The position numbers were made by a program, and so were the translations under genes. Under the pieces are notes generated by a model that had not been told where the DNA came from, made no database searches, and worked only from the letters and a program-made list of their open reading frames with translations. A stretch of DNA of 32,982 nt from an uncultured Spirochaetales bacterium (lineage in GTDB: Bacteria > Spirochaetota > Spirochaetia > Sphaerochaetales > Sphaerochaetaceae): the NCBI GenBank assembly GCA_949300325.1, contig CASGDQ010000027.1:1-32982 (forward strand). Reading direction: 5' to 3'. Shown here in pieces: positions 25,104-32,915 of the stretch (positions are counted from its first letter, which is position 1; every line of letters begins with the position of its first letter).

Positions 25104-26450
25104 ATGCTTAAGGAAATATGGGAAAAATCTAAGGAACAGATAATAGAAAGTCTTCCTGCATCAAAAACGATGTGGTTAAAAAATGCAGAATATGACAGCG
25201 AATCGGATAATGTTCTTACTTTGTCCGTAACCAGCTCTTTTTACCTTGATAATCTCAAGAAAAACTGTCTGAGCCAAATGGAAAACACAGTATCCGACTA
25301 TGCTGGACAACCTATAAAAATTGAATTAGTAATCAATGCAGACAGAGTAAAGGCACCGGAAGATGAAAAGAAAGTTAGTAAACCTAACAATGGCACTGAT
25401 ATAAAGAAAAAAGAAAAAAATGAAACTTTAAACCAAGCATATACCTTTGACAACTTCATAATAGGGGAAAATAATATTTTTGCCTGCAATGTGGCTAAAG
25501 TAATAGCGAAAAACCCTGGAACAAGCTATAACCCGTGCCTTATATACGGCGGTGTAGGACTTGGAAAAACACATCTGACTCAAGCAATAGGAAATTACGT
25601 ATATGATCATAATCCTAGGATGAAGGTCATTTATGTAACAGCAGAAACATTTACAAACGAATTGATACAATCCATAACAACAAGAGCGGCAAACAATAAG
25701 TTCAAATCAAAATACAGATCGGCAGATGTGCTTTTGATAGATGATATCCATTTCATCGCAAACAAAGAAACAACTCAGGAAGAGATTTTCCATACATTCA
25801 ACGAGCTTACCGAAAATTATAAGCAGATAGTCGTAACATGCGATCGTCCTCTTACGGAATTGACAGGCATAAACGAACGTCTCATCACAAGGTTCAGGAA
25901 AGGCGTAAGCGTGGATCTCCAGCCTCCGCAGTACGAAACAAGAATGGCAATAGCACAAAGGATGTGCAAAGATCTTGATTTCACAATTTCAAATGATGTT
26001 CTTGAGTTCATTTGCCTTACTATAAAGACTAATGTAAGGGATCTGCAGGGTGCCATAATGACACTGAATTCTTTTTCAAAGCTGGTTGGAAAAACAATAA
26101 CAAAAGATATCGCAGCCGAGCATATAAAAAACTTCATTCCAACCCAGCTGATAAAGAATAATGATATAACGATAGATCAAATCGTCCATCATACATCAGC
26201 CTATTTCAATGTCAACGACTATGAGTTGAGAGGAAAAGGCAGGAACAAGACACTGACAATAGCACGCCATATATCTATGTATCTTGCAAACGAGCTTACA
26301 AATCTCTCACTTACCGAAATAGGAAAGTATTTCAACAGCAAGGATCATACAACAGTAAGCTACGCATTAAACAAGATAAAAAGCATAATAAATACTGATG
26401 AAAGCGTTAAGATCGCCATCGACAACATTTCAGAAAATTTAAAGAAGTGA
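25104..26450 (+). CDS. dnaA: Chromosomal replication initiator protein DnaA
   Basis: Binds DnaA boxes and opens oriC to start replication. The 448-residue protein has domain I at the N-terminus, a charged linker (around 85-110, KKKEKN), then the AAA+ domain with Walker A GGVGLGKTH at about 149-157 and Walker B LLIDDIHF near 210, and a C-terminal DNA-binding domain with KGRNKTLTIARHISMYLANEL and the signature KDHTTV. The signature reads NSKDHTTV where many DnaA have GGRDHTTV, a Lys for Arg change. The ATG at 25104 is chosen; an in-frame TTG at 25098 is possible. Neither has a Shine-Dalgarno sequence. An eight-codon frame (ATG at 25085 to TAA at 25109) overlaps the start. Confidence 0.97.
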   Translation: MLKEIWEKSKEQIIESLPASKTMWLKNAEYDSESDNVLTLSVTSSFYLDNLKKNCLSQMENTVSDYAGQPIKIELVINADRVKAPEDEKKVSKPNNGTDIKKKEKNETLNQAYTFDNFIIGENNIFACNVAKVIAKNPGTSYNPCLIYGGVGLGKTHLTQAIGNYVYDHNPRMKVIYVTAETFTNELIQSITTRAANNKFKSKYRSADVLLIDDIHFIANKETTQEEIFHTFNELTENYKQIVVTCDRPLTELTGINERLITRFRKGVSVDLQPPQYETRMAIAQRMCKDLDFTISNDVLEFICLTIKTNVRDLQGAIMTLNSFSKLVGKTITKDIAAEHIKNFIPTQLIKNNDITIDQIVHHTSAYFNVNDYELRGKGRNKTLTIARHISMYLANELTNLSLTEIGKYFNSKDHTTVSYALNKIKSIINTDESVKIAIDNISENLKK

Positions 26451-26743
26451 CAGCCAGGCAGGAAGCTTTAAGGCCATTCTTCCTGCTTGCAGTATCGGGC
26501 TTCTTAGGTGTCTCACCTTAAAAAGTGTAACTTCCCCACCATTCATGTGCTATGTTCAGAGACGCATTTTAATCTCTCTCATGGCACGTGTATCATTTTA
26601 AGCATTCTTTTAAATCTTTATTGATTATCCGCATGCAGAGCAGATCTGATTTAACATTTGTTATGCACTTCATCTAAAGACTAAAAAGAATAAGTACATC
26701 GACAAAAGAAGATTCCATAATTTAAAAATTTCAGCTTAGCAAA

Positions 26744-26798
26744 TGTGAAAAAACTGTGGAAAACTAGTGAAAAACCTGTTTAAAAGATGTGAAAAACA
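26744..26798 (+). repeat. Five tandem 11-bp iterons, DnaA-box-like
   Basis: Five head-to-tail 11-mers start at 26744, 26755, 26766, 26777 and 26788: TGTGAAAAAAC, TGTGGAAAACT, AGTGAAAAACC, TGTTTAAAAGA, TGTGAAAAACA. The consensus TGTGAAAAAC resembles the reverse complement of a relaxed DnaA box. The 11-bp period places every copy on about the same face of the helix, which would suit a DnaA filament. Confidence 0.8.
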
Positions 26799-26841
26799 CT
26801 CTTTTTTCGGTTAAAAAACAGGAGGAAAACGAGAAAATTTT

Positions 26842-26850
26842 TGTGGAAAA
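26842..26850 (+). promoter_or_regulatory. DnaA-box-like site
   Basis: TGTGGAAAA, one mismatch to the reverse-complement consensus TGTGGATAA. It equals unit 2 of the iteron array. Confidence 0.6.
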
Positions 26851-26922
26851 CTTTGCAACATTGTGTTTAAAATTAAGCGTGAGTGTGAAAACGGTGAAAA
26901 AAACCTTTATTTTTTCACGGAG

Positions 26923-26931
26923 TTTTCCACA
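26923..26931 (-). promoter_or_regulatory. DnaA-box-like site, opposite orientation
   Basis: TTTTCCACA, one mismatch to TTATCCACA and the exact reverse complement of the site at 26842. A second inverted site, TTATTCACG, lies at 26967-26975. Confidence 0.6.
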
Positions 26932-27041
26932 ACGTAAATAACGTTTACAAAAAAAATTAATATAGGTTATTCACGTTTTCACATGCACTACTACAACTAC
27001 TAATATTGATATATAATAATAGTAATGAGGAGAGAAAAAAC

Positions 27042-28145
27042 ATGAAATTCATCTGTTCATGCGAAAGCCTTAAAAAAGAAATCGGATACGCAATAAATTT
27101 CACAACAAAAAGAAATGCACTTGCCATAACAAGCAATGTTCTTCTTGAGAACCAGAATAATATCCTTACAATAAAAAGCACTGACGGAAAAAATGGTTTT
27201 GTGGGAAGAATTGAAGTAGAGACAATAATCCCTGGTTCTACAACAGTAATCTGCGAAAAACTGTTCGATGTTCTTAAAAACATCTCTTCAGATATCTCTT
27301 TGGAATTTTCAGAAGAGAATGAAAAACTTTCGATAAAAAACAGCACAGACAGCAGATTCCTGATAAACATAAGAACTATCTCGTCTGAAAAATTTCCTGA
27401 TATGCAGGAATTTGTTGAAGATGATTATTTTACAATCGGACAGAGCGATTTCTTTGATATGGTCGATAAGACCAGCTTTGCCGTAAGCCGTGATGAATCC
27501 AGATATTTCCTCACTGGTGTTTATATGGAAAAGAAGGATGACAAAGTCGTAATGGTCGCAACCGATGGAAAAAGGCTTGCTTGTGTCAAAAGGGTTTTTG
27601 AAAACGAGATCCCGACTTTCACACCTTCAATCCTCTCTACACAGTTCTTGTCAAATTTAAGGATGATAGGATCTGGCGATGGAGTGATGAGCCTTGCATT
27701 TAAGAATTCTTATGCATATGCAAATATCGAAGGACATTTCATATATTCTCTCATAATCACAGGAAACTATCCTAATTATGAAAGAGTCATACCGAAAGAA
27801 TTCTCAAGCAGATGCAAGCTTAACACTTCCGATATGCTTGATGCCATAAACCTTATTTCCGTCATGATCGAAATGAAAAGCAAAAAGATATTCTTCGATA
27901 TAAATCATGATGGCGTGATGGTATCAGGTGAAGACAATGATGGAGACAGCAAGAATATAGTAAAGTGTGATTATGAAGGACCTGAATTGAAGCTGAGCTT
28001 CAATTATAATTTCCTTCAGGAATCGATAAAGAAAATCGATAGCGAAGAATTCAATCTCTGCTTCAATTCCAGCAATTCTGCAATCGGTCTTCTCAGTGAA
28101 CCTGAAAAGGATTACATCTTCATAATAATGCCGATGCAGGCATAA
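27042..28145 (+). CDS. dnaN: DNA polymerase III beta sliding clamp
   Basis: Ring-shaped clamp that tethers polymerases to DNA. The 367-residue length matches the family. The sequence begins MKFICSCESLKKEIGYAI and shows the three-domain clamp pattern, with KSTDGKNGFVGRIEVE in domain 1, FLTGVYMEKKDDKVVMVATDGKRLA in domain 2 and the C-terminal MPMQA close to the usual MPMR(L/I) end. The ATG at 27042 has GGAG at 27029-27032, about 9 nt before it, and a TATAAT at 27012-27017 may be its own -10. An upstream in-frame start at 27006 would add 12 residues not found in clamps and is rejected. recF follows 6 nt later. Confidence 0.97.
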   Translation: MKFICSCESLKKEIGYAINFTTKRNALAITSNVLLENQNNILTIKSTDGKNGFVGRIEVETIIPGSTTVICEKLFDVLKNISSDISLEFSEENEKLSIKNSTDSRFLINIRTISSEKFPDMQEFVEDDYFTIGQSDFFDMVDKTSFAVSRDESRYFLTGVYMEKKDDKVVMVATDGKRLACVKRVFENEIPTFTPSILSTQFLSNLRMIGSGDGVMSLAFKNSYAYANIEGHFIYSLIITGNYPNYERVIPKEFSSRCKLNTSDMLDAINLISVMIEMKSKKIFFDINHDGVMVSGEDNDGDSKNIVKCDYEGPELKLSFNYNFLQESIKKIDSEEFNLCFNSSNSAIGLLSEPEKDYIFIIMPMQA

Positions 28146-28151
28146 CTTTAA

Positions 28152-29234
28152 ATGAGATTCAAATCGGTAAAGATTGAAAATTTTAGAAACATATCCTCCG
28201 TGTCGGTTAAGACCGATGCAGAGGATATAGTTCTTGTAGGCTCCAACGGACAAGGTAAAACAAATTTTCTGGAAGTCTTATATGTCTTATGCTATGGATC
28301 ATCATTCAGGACATCGTATCTTAAGGAAGCTGTAAGGCATGGTGAAGAGGGTTTTCTTCTTGAAGCTAAATTCCAAAATGACTTTGAAGAAATCCAGAAT
28401 ATAAAGTTTGTATTCGAAAAAAATAAAAGATATATAGAAATAGATGGCAAGGAAGTAAAGGATAGGAAGGAGCTTATATACCAATTTCCTTGCATAGTTT
28501 TTTGCCACGAAGACATAGATTTTGTGAAGGGTGAGCCTGAAACCAGAAGAAAATTCTTCGATCAGACGATGAGCCTCTATTCTCCTTTGTTCTTTGATGA
28601 TCTGAGATCGTATAGAAATATTCTTGCTAAACGCAATGCCGCAATCAAGAATTCCCAATACGATATTCTTCCAATATATGACATCAAGCTTTCAGAGATA
28701 GGCCTTTCCATAATGGAGGAAAGAAAAAAAGCTGTAGAGGATTTCAATAGTATATTTCCTTATCTGTATAAGAAGGTATCGAAGGGAGATGACGATCTTT
28801 ATATAGCTTATCAAAGCTCCTGGATGGATGTGAAAGATAAGGATGAGATAATAAAGCTCCTTGAGGAAAAAAGGGAAGTCGATATCAAAATGGCCACAAC
28901 CACATCCGGAGTGCACAGGGACCGGTTCCTTGTGAAAAACTCATATGGAATATTCAGCCAGATAGGATCTACAGGACAATTGAGATTATGTTCCCTGATA
29001 TTCCGCATAGCAGAAGCAGAATCCTTTTATAGAATGACAGGTAAAAAGCCTATATTGCTTTTGGATGATGTATTGTTAGAGTTAGATGATGAAAAGAGAG
29101 CTTTATTCTTAGATAATCTTTCAATATACAGCCAGGCATTCTTCACATTCCTTCCCAGGGAAAATTACTTTAATGACGAACATAAGAAGCCTATGTGCTA
29201 CAATGTCAAAAACGGAGGTTTTACACTTGTCTGA
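28152..29234 (+). CDS. recF: DNA replication and repair protein RecF
   Basis: SMC-like ATPase that acts with RecR and RecO to load RecA at stalled forks and gaps. The 360-residue protein starts MRFKSVKIENFRNISSVSV, has Walker A GSNGQGKTN at about 32-40, the signature region STGQLRLCSLIFRIAEAE near 282 and Walker B ILLLDDVLLELDDEKR near 299. It lies 6 nt after dnaN and overlaps the next gene by 8 bp, so all three are probably one transcript. recR is near the left end of the window. Confidence 0.95.
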   Translation: MRFKSVKIENFRNISSVSVKTDAEDIVLVGSNGQGKTNFLEVLYVLCYGSSFRTSYLKEAVRHGEEGFLLEAKFQNDFEEIQNIKFVFEKNKRYIEIDGKEVKDRKELIYQFPCIVFCHEDIDFVKGEPETRRKFFDQTMSLYSPLFFDDLRSYRNILAKRNAAIKNSQYDILPIYDIKLSEIGLSIMEERKKAVEDFNSIFPYLYKKVSKGDDDLYIAYQSSWMDVKDKDEIIKLLEEKREVDIKMATTTSGVHRDRFLVKNSYGIFSQIGSTGQLRLCSLIFRIAEAESFYRMTGKKPILLLDDVLLELDDEKRALFLDNLSIYSQAFFTFLPRENYFNDEHKKPMCYNVKNGGFTLV

Positions 29235-29529
29235 TAAGCTTTATAAAAATGCTAAGGAAGTTGTATCCTCGGTTTTGGAAGAAGTCATAGGCAATATAGA
29301 AAAAAGGCCTTTTAGAATAGGTGAAAGATGGAATGACGTAGTTGGTCCGAATCTTAAGGATTTTTGCGAATTCGAAAAAGTTTCCAAAAAAACGCTTTAT
29401 ATAAACGTATTCAGCCGTAATTATACAACCTATGTTCTGATGAACAAAAATTCGATAATAAGAAAATTCAATTCCTTCTATCCTGATCTCAAAGTCAGCA
29501 GCATAAAGGTATTTTGCAACCAGGATTAA
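29227..29529 (+). CDS. DUF721 protein, DciA-like helicase loader candidate
   Basis: A 100-residue protein of the DUF721 family, which includes DciA, the ancestral loader of the DnaB replicative helicase in bacteria lacking DnaC or DnaI. The family core is visible as GERWNDVVGPNLKDFCEFEK followed by TLYINVFSRNYTTYVLMNKN. I place the start at the TTG at 29227 because GGAGG (29214-29218) lies 8 nt upstream; ATG codons at 29173 and 29203 lie deeper in recF and lack a ribosome-binding site. It overlaps recF by 8 bp. The place after recF matches that of DUF721 genes in several phyla. Confidence 0.8.
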   Translation: MSDKLYKNAKEVVSSVLEEVIGNIEKRPFRIGERWNDVVGPNLKDFCEFEKVSKKTLYINVFSRNYTTYVLMNKNSIIRKFNSFYPDLKVSSIKVFCNQD

Positions 29530-29559
29530 TTTTTTGAATAAAAAAGAATAGAATATCTA

Positions 29560-29588
29560 TTGACCTGTATCCTAACAGTCTGTAAAAT
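29560..29588 (+). promoter_or_regulatory. rpmH promoter
   Basis: TTGACC (29560-29565), a 17-nt spacer and TAAAAT (29583-29588). The start site near 29595 gives a leader of about 68 nt. A short palindrome GACACCTGTGTC (29599-29610) followed by five T lies at its 5' end. Confidence 0.65.
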
Positions 29589-29662
29589 TCAATGACTGGA
29601 CACCTGTGTCTTTTTAAAAATGAAAAAAATTAACGCATAAGCGGAAATATTGGAGATTACCC

Positions 29663-29830
29663 ATGAGTTACAAAGGCAAGAGAACTTATCAGCCAAGTAA
29701 GATGAAGAGAACCAGAAAGTTTGGTTTCCGTGCTAGAATGGCTACAAAGGGTGGACGTCTGGTACTTGCTCGCAGAAGGGCAAAAGGCAGACACAGCCTC
29801 ACAGTCAGCGATGAGAAAAAGCCTTACTAA
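29663..29830 (+). CDS. rpmH: 50S ribosomal protein L34
   Basis: Small basic protein of the large ribosomal subunit. Translation from the ATG at 29663 gives 55 residues: [20 protein letters not shown], then [20 protein letters not shown] and a tail [15 protein letters not shown]. The core is the classic L34 sequence; the C-terminal extension of about ten residues beyond the usual end is mildly unusual. GGAG at 29652-29655 lies 7 nt upstream. The last 20 bp overlap the rnpA start in another frame. Confidence 0.97.
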   Translation: MSYKGKRTYQPSKMKRTRKFGFRARMATKGGRLVLARRRAKGRHSLTVSDEKKPY

Positions 29831-30176
29831 GACTGAAATCATCAGAAAAAAAGACGATATTGATCGCATTTTCAAGCAAGGAAAGCGTTTTTCTTGCGAG
29901 GGAATGCGATTAATTGCTCTTTATAACAATCTTGGTTTCGATAGATTTATCGTTATTCCTGCAAAGCATTACGGGAATTCAGTGGAAAGAAATCTTGTAA
30001 GACGTAGAGCTAAAGAGATATTCAGATGCTGGCCAAAGAGATTGTTTAAGGATCAGTCCTCTTCTGAATCTTCAGGCTTAGATTTGGTCTTGGTGGTGTA
30101 TCCAGGAAGGGTTTCCGATTTTTCCTTGCTTGAGTCCAATTTCAATCATCTGTTGGACAGGTTGGATCGGAAATAG
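29811..30176 (+). CDS. rnpA: Ribonuclease P protein component
   Basis: Protein subunit that helps RNase P RNA trim the 5' ends of tRNA precursors. The 121-residue basic protein starts [20 protein letters not shown], has [17 protein letters not shown] and the signature region [17 protein letters not shown] (about 64-80), the RNR-type RNA-binding motif. The ATG at 29811 lies inside rpmH, overlapping it by 20 bp, so the two are likely translated together. A longer in-frame reading through rpmH is rejected because it would just be shadow sequence. Confidence 0.93.
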   Translation: MRKSLTKTEIIRKKDDIDRIFKQGKRFSCEGMRLIALYNNLGFDRFIVIPAKHYGNSVERNLVRRRAKEIFRCWPKRLFKDQSSSESSGLDLVLVVYPGRVSDFSLLESNFNHLLDRLDRK

Positions 30177-30259
30177 TTCCTTTTTCCTCTTCATGCAGAG
30201 TTCCTATTCCTACCTTCTAAATACACGACTTCACTTTTTTCATCAATAAAGGAGAAAAA

Positions 30260-32083
30260 ATGGATAGGAATACTGTTATTGCAATCGTTTTATCAGCAAT
30301 TGTAATCATAGCAGCAACAACAATACAGGCAGTGTTTTTCACTCCTGAAATCGATTATGAAGCAATGGAAACCCAGCAGACGGTTGAAGCCGATACTGCT
30401 GTCGTTTCCTCTTCCACTGCAGCATCTAAAGCTTACGGCACTTTATTCAAAGAGGTTGGAGATCAGCCGCCTGTTGATAAGTTCCATATAGAAAACGATG
30501 TTATAGATGTAACATTCGATCCAGCAGGTGCGACTGTAAGCAGCGTCAAGCTCAAGGAACATAAAACAAATGGACAGCCTTCAGAATTCATATTCAAGGA
30601 TGAAGGTTCCGTTGGCGCTTTCATGCTTTATGCTGGAAATGACAGGACAAATCCTATAGATGCGGCTTTCAATTATAGTGTGAAGCAGATATCCGTTAAT
30701 GACGGCAATATAATCCAGGTCACTTTCTATCGTGATTTTCTGGATATGGAAACCGGTAATACATTCACTATAAGAAAGATTTTTGCAATACCTCAGAATG
30801 ATGAATACATGATCCAGCTTGTTGTGGATATCGATACAGCTGATGGATCTTCTATTCCTCTGAGTTTCAATGGAGATTGTTATAGTCTGAGTTTCGGACC
30901 GCAGGTTGGTCCTGAGTTTGACAACCTTTCAAGCAATTATGATTATAGAAGGGTAAGCATTCTCAGAAATGATAAGGGAAGCAAAACCAATATCAAATAC
31001 GACAAGAATGGCGTATATACCTATGTTCCGGAAAAAGAAGATGAATATCTCGATTGGATGAGTCTTGGCGGAAAGTATTTTGTTGCAATCGCTATTCCTG
31101 AAACTGATGGCATAATAAGCGAATATACTGCTACAAATGTTACAAAGGATGAAGGTGTAAGCCAGGAAAATTATATTTATCTTACCAGAGAAGCAACATC
31201 AGCTTCTTCAGTAAAAGATGTATATTCCTACTATCTTGGTCCTCAGAGCAGCAGCGACCTCGTAAAATATGACAGAGCACAGGATAATATATTCGGATTA
31301 AGCGAGCATAGGCTGAAGAAAGCATCTGATACCAGCTGGCTTGGATGGCTTGAGACAATACTCAAATGGTGTCTTACCTTGATTTATAAGGTTATTCCAA
31401 ATTATGGTGTCGCTATAATAATCATGACCATAGTAATCAAGCTTCTTCTTCATCCTCTTACAAAGAGAAGCATGGAATCTACAGCCAAGATGGGAGCTCT
31501 CCAACCTAAGATAAATGAGATAAAGGAACGTTTCCCTGATGATCCTCAGGCTCAGAATCTTGCTATGGCCAAGCTTTATAAAGAAGAGAACATCAAGCCG
31601 ATGAGCTCATGCTGGCCGATGCTGATCCAGTTCCCGATCCTTATTGCATTCTATGGCCTTCTTAATAACAATATAGATCTCCGTGGAGCAATGTTCATTC
31701 CTGGATGGATCACAGACCTTTCCATACCTGAAACGATCTGCACGCTTCCGTTCAGCATTCCATTCCTTGGAAACAAGATCCATCTGCTTCCAATACTTTA
31801 TACGGTAAGCATGATCTTCAGCATGAAGATAACCCAGCAGGGCAGTTCAGCTGCCGCTGGTCAGGCTGGAATGATGAATTTCATGACATATGGCATGCCT
31901 ATAATATTCTTCTTTATCCTTTATAATGCACCTTCCGGTCTTCTCGTTTACTGGTCTGTGATGAACGTAATCTCGATTGGAACGCAGATTTATGTCAATA
32001 AGAAGAAGGGTAGCCAATTCAAGCTTGAAGAAGCAAAGAAGGAAGCCGATAAGCTCGCATCAAAGAAGAAAAAGAGAAGGTAA
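30260..32083 (+). CDS. yidC: Membrane protein insertase YidC
   Basis: Inserts and folds proteins in the inner membrane, alone or with Sec. The 607-residue length and layout are those of the Gram-negative type: an N-terminal membrane helix (residues 5-27), a large periplasmic beta domain (about 55-360) and the conserved core from ILKWCLTLIYKVIPNYGVAI on, with TKRSMESTAKMGALQPKINE and FYGLLNNNIDLRGA, and NAPSGLLVYWSVMN near the end. It ends in a basic tail. The ATG at 30260 has AAAGGAG 6 nt before it. The short yidD gene often found between rnpA and yidC is absent; the gap is only 83 bp. Confidence 0.97.
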   Translation: MDRNTVIAIVLSAIVIIAATTIQAVFFTPEIDYEAMETQQTVEADTAVVSSSTAASKAYGTLFKEVGDQPPVDKFHIENDVIDVTFDPAGATVSSVKLKEHKTNGQPSEFIFKDEGSVGAFMLYAGNDRTNPIDAAFNYSVKQISVNDGNIIQVTFYRDFLDMETGNTFTIRKIFAIPQNDEYMIQLVVDIDTADGSSIPLSFNGDCYSLSFGPQVGPEFDNLSSNYDYRRVSILRNDKGSKTNIKYDKNGVYTYVPEKEDEYLDWMSLGGKYFVAIAIPETDGIISEYTATNVTKDEGVSQENYIYLTREATSASSVKDVYSYYLGPQSSSDLVKYDRAQDNIFGLSEHRLKKASDTSWLGWLETILKWCLTLIYKVIPNYGVAIIIMTIVIKLLLHPLTKRSMESTAKMGALQPKINEIKERFPDDPQAQNLAMAKLYKEENIKPMSSCWPMLIQFPILIAFYGLLNNNIDLRGAMFIPGWITDLSIPETICTLPFSIPFLGNKIHLLPILYTVSMIFSMKITQQGSSAAAGQAGMMNFMTYGMPIIFFFILYNAPSGLLVYWSVMNVISIGTQIYVNKKKGSQFKLEEAKKEADKLASKKKKRR

Positions 32084-32090
32084 GATATAA

Positions 32091-32795
32091 ATGTGCAAAG
32101 AATTTGAAGGAAGGACCGAAGCTGAAGCCTTGCAGAAAGCCCGTGAAGAGCTAGGTCTGAAAAACGACGATGTATATGTGGAGGTTCTTGAAGAGGTCAA
32201 GAAGACCATCTTCAAGAAAGGATATGTCAAAATCCGCGTATATTACGGGGAAGATGGTGATTCTTCAGAATCCGGGATTGAAGATAATTCCAAGGATGAT
32301 GAGATTATTCCAGGGCAGATACTCGAAGCAGAAAATGATCTTGAAAGGAAAACTGTGGATTATATCTCCACTTTGATCAAGAAAATGGGCTATGAGGCTT
32401 CTGTAACCATAAATTACAGGAAGGATAATAAAATAGGCATCAATATCGATAGTCCCGATTCGAGCATCATAATTGGAAGAAAAGGCAAGAACCTTGATGC
32501 CATACAGCTTTTGGCAAATGTGTATGCAGGAAATATCGATGAGGATGTCAAAATCGTAATCGATAGCGAGAATTACAGGATGCGCCATGAAGAGCAGATT
32601 GTAAGGAATGCATACAAGGCAGCCGAATATGTTAAAAGAACAGGAAGAAGCAAGCTTCTTGATCCTATGAATCCTTTTGAGCGCAGGCTTGTGCATACGG
32701 CATTGAATGATTTCAAGGGCGTCGATACAAAAAGTGAAGGGGAAGGGCTTTATAAGCAGGTCAGAATAATACCTTTCAAGGAAATCGAAAAATAA
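32091..32795 (+). CDS. jag: Jag/KhpB family RNA-binding protein
   Basis: RNA-binding protein of the Jag (KhpB/EloR) family, linked in Gram-positive bacteria to control of cell elongation. The 234-residue protein has a Jag_N domain (FEGRTEAEALQKAREELGL, then VYVEVLEEVKKTIF), an acidic linker (about 62-85), a KH domain with IIIGRKGKNLDAIQ near 125-138 and a C-terminal R3H domain (PFERRLVHTAL near 200). The ATG at 32091 follows yidC by 7 nt. The usual spot directly after yidC supports co-expression. Confidence 0.95.
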   Translation: MCKEFEGRTEAEALQKAREELGLKNDDVYVEVLEEVKKTIFKKGYVKIRVYYGEDGDSSESGIEDNSKDDEIIPGQILEAENDLERKTVDYISTLIKKMGYEASVTINYRKDNKIGINIDSPDSSIIIGRKGKNLDAIQLLANVYAGNIDEDVKIVIDSENYRMRHEEQIVRNAYKAAEYVKRTGRSKLLDPMNPFERRLVHTALNDFKGVDTKSEGEGLYKQVRIIPFKEIEK

Positions 32796-32808
32796 ATCAT
32801 TTATAATT

Positions 32809-32839
32809 TTTCTCCGGTTTGATGCCGGAGAAATTTTTT
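32809..32839 (+). terminator. Terminator after jag
   Basis: TTTCTCCGG (32809-32817) and CCGGAGAAA (32825-32833) pair around a 7-nt loop, followed by six T (32834-32839). It ends the origin-side transcript just before the insertion element. Confidence 0.92.
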
Positions 32840-32876
32840 ATGAGACTGTAAATAAAATTGTGGACATTTGAAAAAG

Positions 32877-32912
32877 CTCCTATGCTAGAAAAGAGGAAGG
32901 CATAGGAGTTTT
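32877..32912 (+). promoter_or_regulatory. Hairpin before the transposase start
   Basis: CTCCTATGC (32877-32885) and GCATAGGAG (32900-32908) form a perfect 9-bp stem followed by TTTT (32909-32912). The 3' arm contains the only ribosome-binding site, GGAG at 32905-32908, 7 nt before the ATG. RNA read through from outside would therefore both terminate here and hide the site. Confidence 0.6.
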
Positions 32913-32915
32913 AAT

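Larger units (their letters stand above)
26451..27041. other. Putative replication origin (dnaA-dnaN gap)
   Basis: About 590 bp without a gene. The left part holds two stem-loops: GCAGGAAG/CTTCCTGC (26458-26465 and 26479-26486) and a nested one with arms CATGTGC/GCACGTG (26544-26550, 26584-26590) and inner arms AGAGA/TCTCT. The right part holds a dense set of DnaA-box-like sites: five tandem 11-bp units at 26744-26798, then forward TGTGGAAAA (26842) and TGTGAAAAC (26884), then reverse TTTTCCACA (26923) and TTATTCACG (26967), with A/T-rich runs between and after. The dnaA-dnaN gap is the usual oriC place in many bacteria. The identity as origin is inference from these features. Confidence 0.75.
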
